DNA from: Allolobophora icterica
Lineage: Eukaryota > Annelida > Clitellata > Crassiclitellata > Lumbricidae
Reading direction: 5' to 3'
NCBI GenBank assembly: GCA_963556255.1
Contig: OY744607.1
Span: 41,116,390-41,180,389, forward strand
DNA: 64,000 nt
Made by a program: the position numbers and the translations under genes
The notes under the pieces: model-generated
Told to the model about the DNA's origin: nothing
Database searches by the model: none
What the model saw: the letters and a program-made list of their open reading frames with translations, nothing else
Shown here: in pieces, positions 63,849 to 64,000 of the stretch
Layout of the letters: each line of letters begins with the position of its first letter
Numbering within the stretch: the stretch's first letter is position 1

Positions 63849-64000
63849 TCACGACAGTAGAAGGATTGCTGCGGCCTTTTCCGAGACGACAGAGACAGTC
63901 TTGGTCGAAAAGGTGCCTCCAAAAAAGAGGTCGGAGCCATCTCTAATGGCCGCACAACCAATCAATCCAATGCCTCTCTCTTGTAACTTAACAACCATAC
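63849..64000 (-). CDS. Second rapunzel / SE-cephalotoxin-like copy, 3' end only
   Basis: Fifty codons, open to the window edge, ending at a TGA (63849-63851). They align with the last 50 codons of the 58300-59528 gene: GIGLIGCAAIRDGSDL against GIESPGCAVITRVADL, then GGTFSTKT against DGTFSSKI, and a closing AAAILLLS against TAILLLK. Reading frame intact in the part visible. The gene continues beyond 64000. Family assignment rests on the neighbour. Confidence 0.6.
   Translation of the reverse strand, partial: MVVKLQERGIGLIGCAAIRDGSDLFFGGTFSTKTVSVVSEKAAAILLLS

Overview
This is metazoan genomic DNA, about 60% A+T: genes have GT-AG introns, and most of the window is transposon debris and simple repeats. 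The hAT, mariner, L2/CR1-like and tRNA-SINE content, together with an unusually frequent TAGGCCTA octamer, suggests a marine invertebrate, perhaps an echinoderm or hemichordate. That placement is inference only.

The core (about 7.2-50.5 kb) is a tandem array of four intact-looking carbohydrate 6-O-sulfotransferase genes (CHST1/CHST3-like), all on the minus strand. Gene 1 spans 7275-13729, gene 2 22018-30267, gene 3 35447-39299 and gene 4 45753-50460. Each has a signal-anchor exon, a 224-base exon with the 5'-PSB motif (YQRSGSTFVGE type) and a long last exon with the 3'-PB motif (RVIHLVRDPRAVALSR). Genes 1 and 2 carry an extra 44- or 50-base stem exon, which I found from paralogue conservation, splice sites and phase. 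The exons sum to 436, 429, 411 and 411 codons with no frame break. Between genes 1 and 2 lie broken exons of a fifth copy. The first 3.7 kb repeats the 5' flanks of genes 1 and 2, so another copy probably lies just left of the window.

Genes 1 and 2 are one duplicated unit, with shared intron LINEs, shared flanks and a shared 16-bp minisatellite. Genes 3 and 4 are another. Young insertions can be recognised because the paralogous position is empty. They include several hAT-type MITEs with 8-bp target duplications, a G-rich family with 9-bp duplications, a deleted mariner with long inverted repeats, and two MIR/CORE-like SINEs.

The right end (56-64 kb) is different. It holds a palindromic hAT-like element, a large inverted repeat, a minisatellite, and a broken minus-strand gene resembling the rapunzel / SE-cephalotoxin-like family (58300-59528). 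The 3' end of a second copy runs off the window edge. The enzymes probably sulfate extracellular glycans in the Golgi. Nothing in the sequence ties them functionally to the right-hand gene pair.
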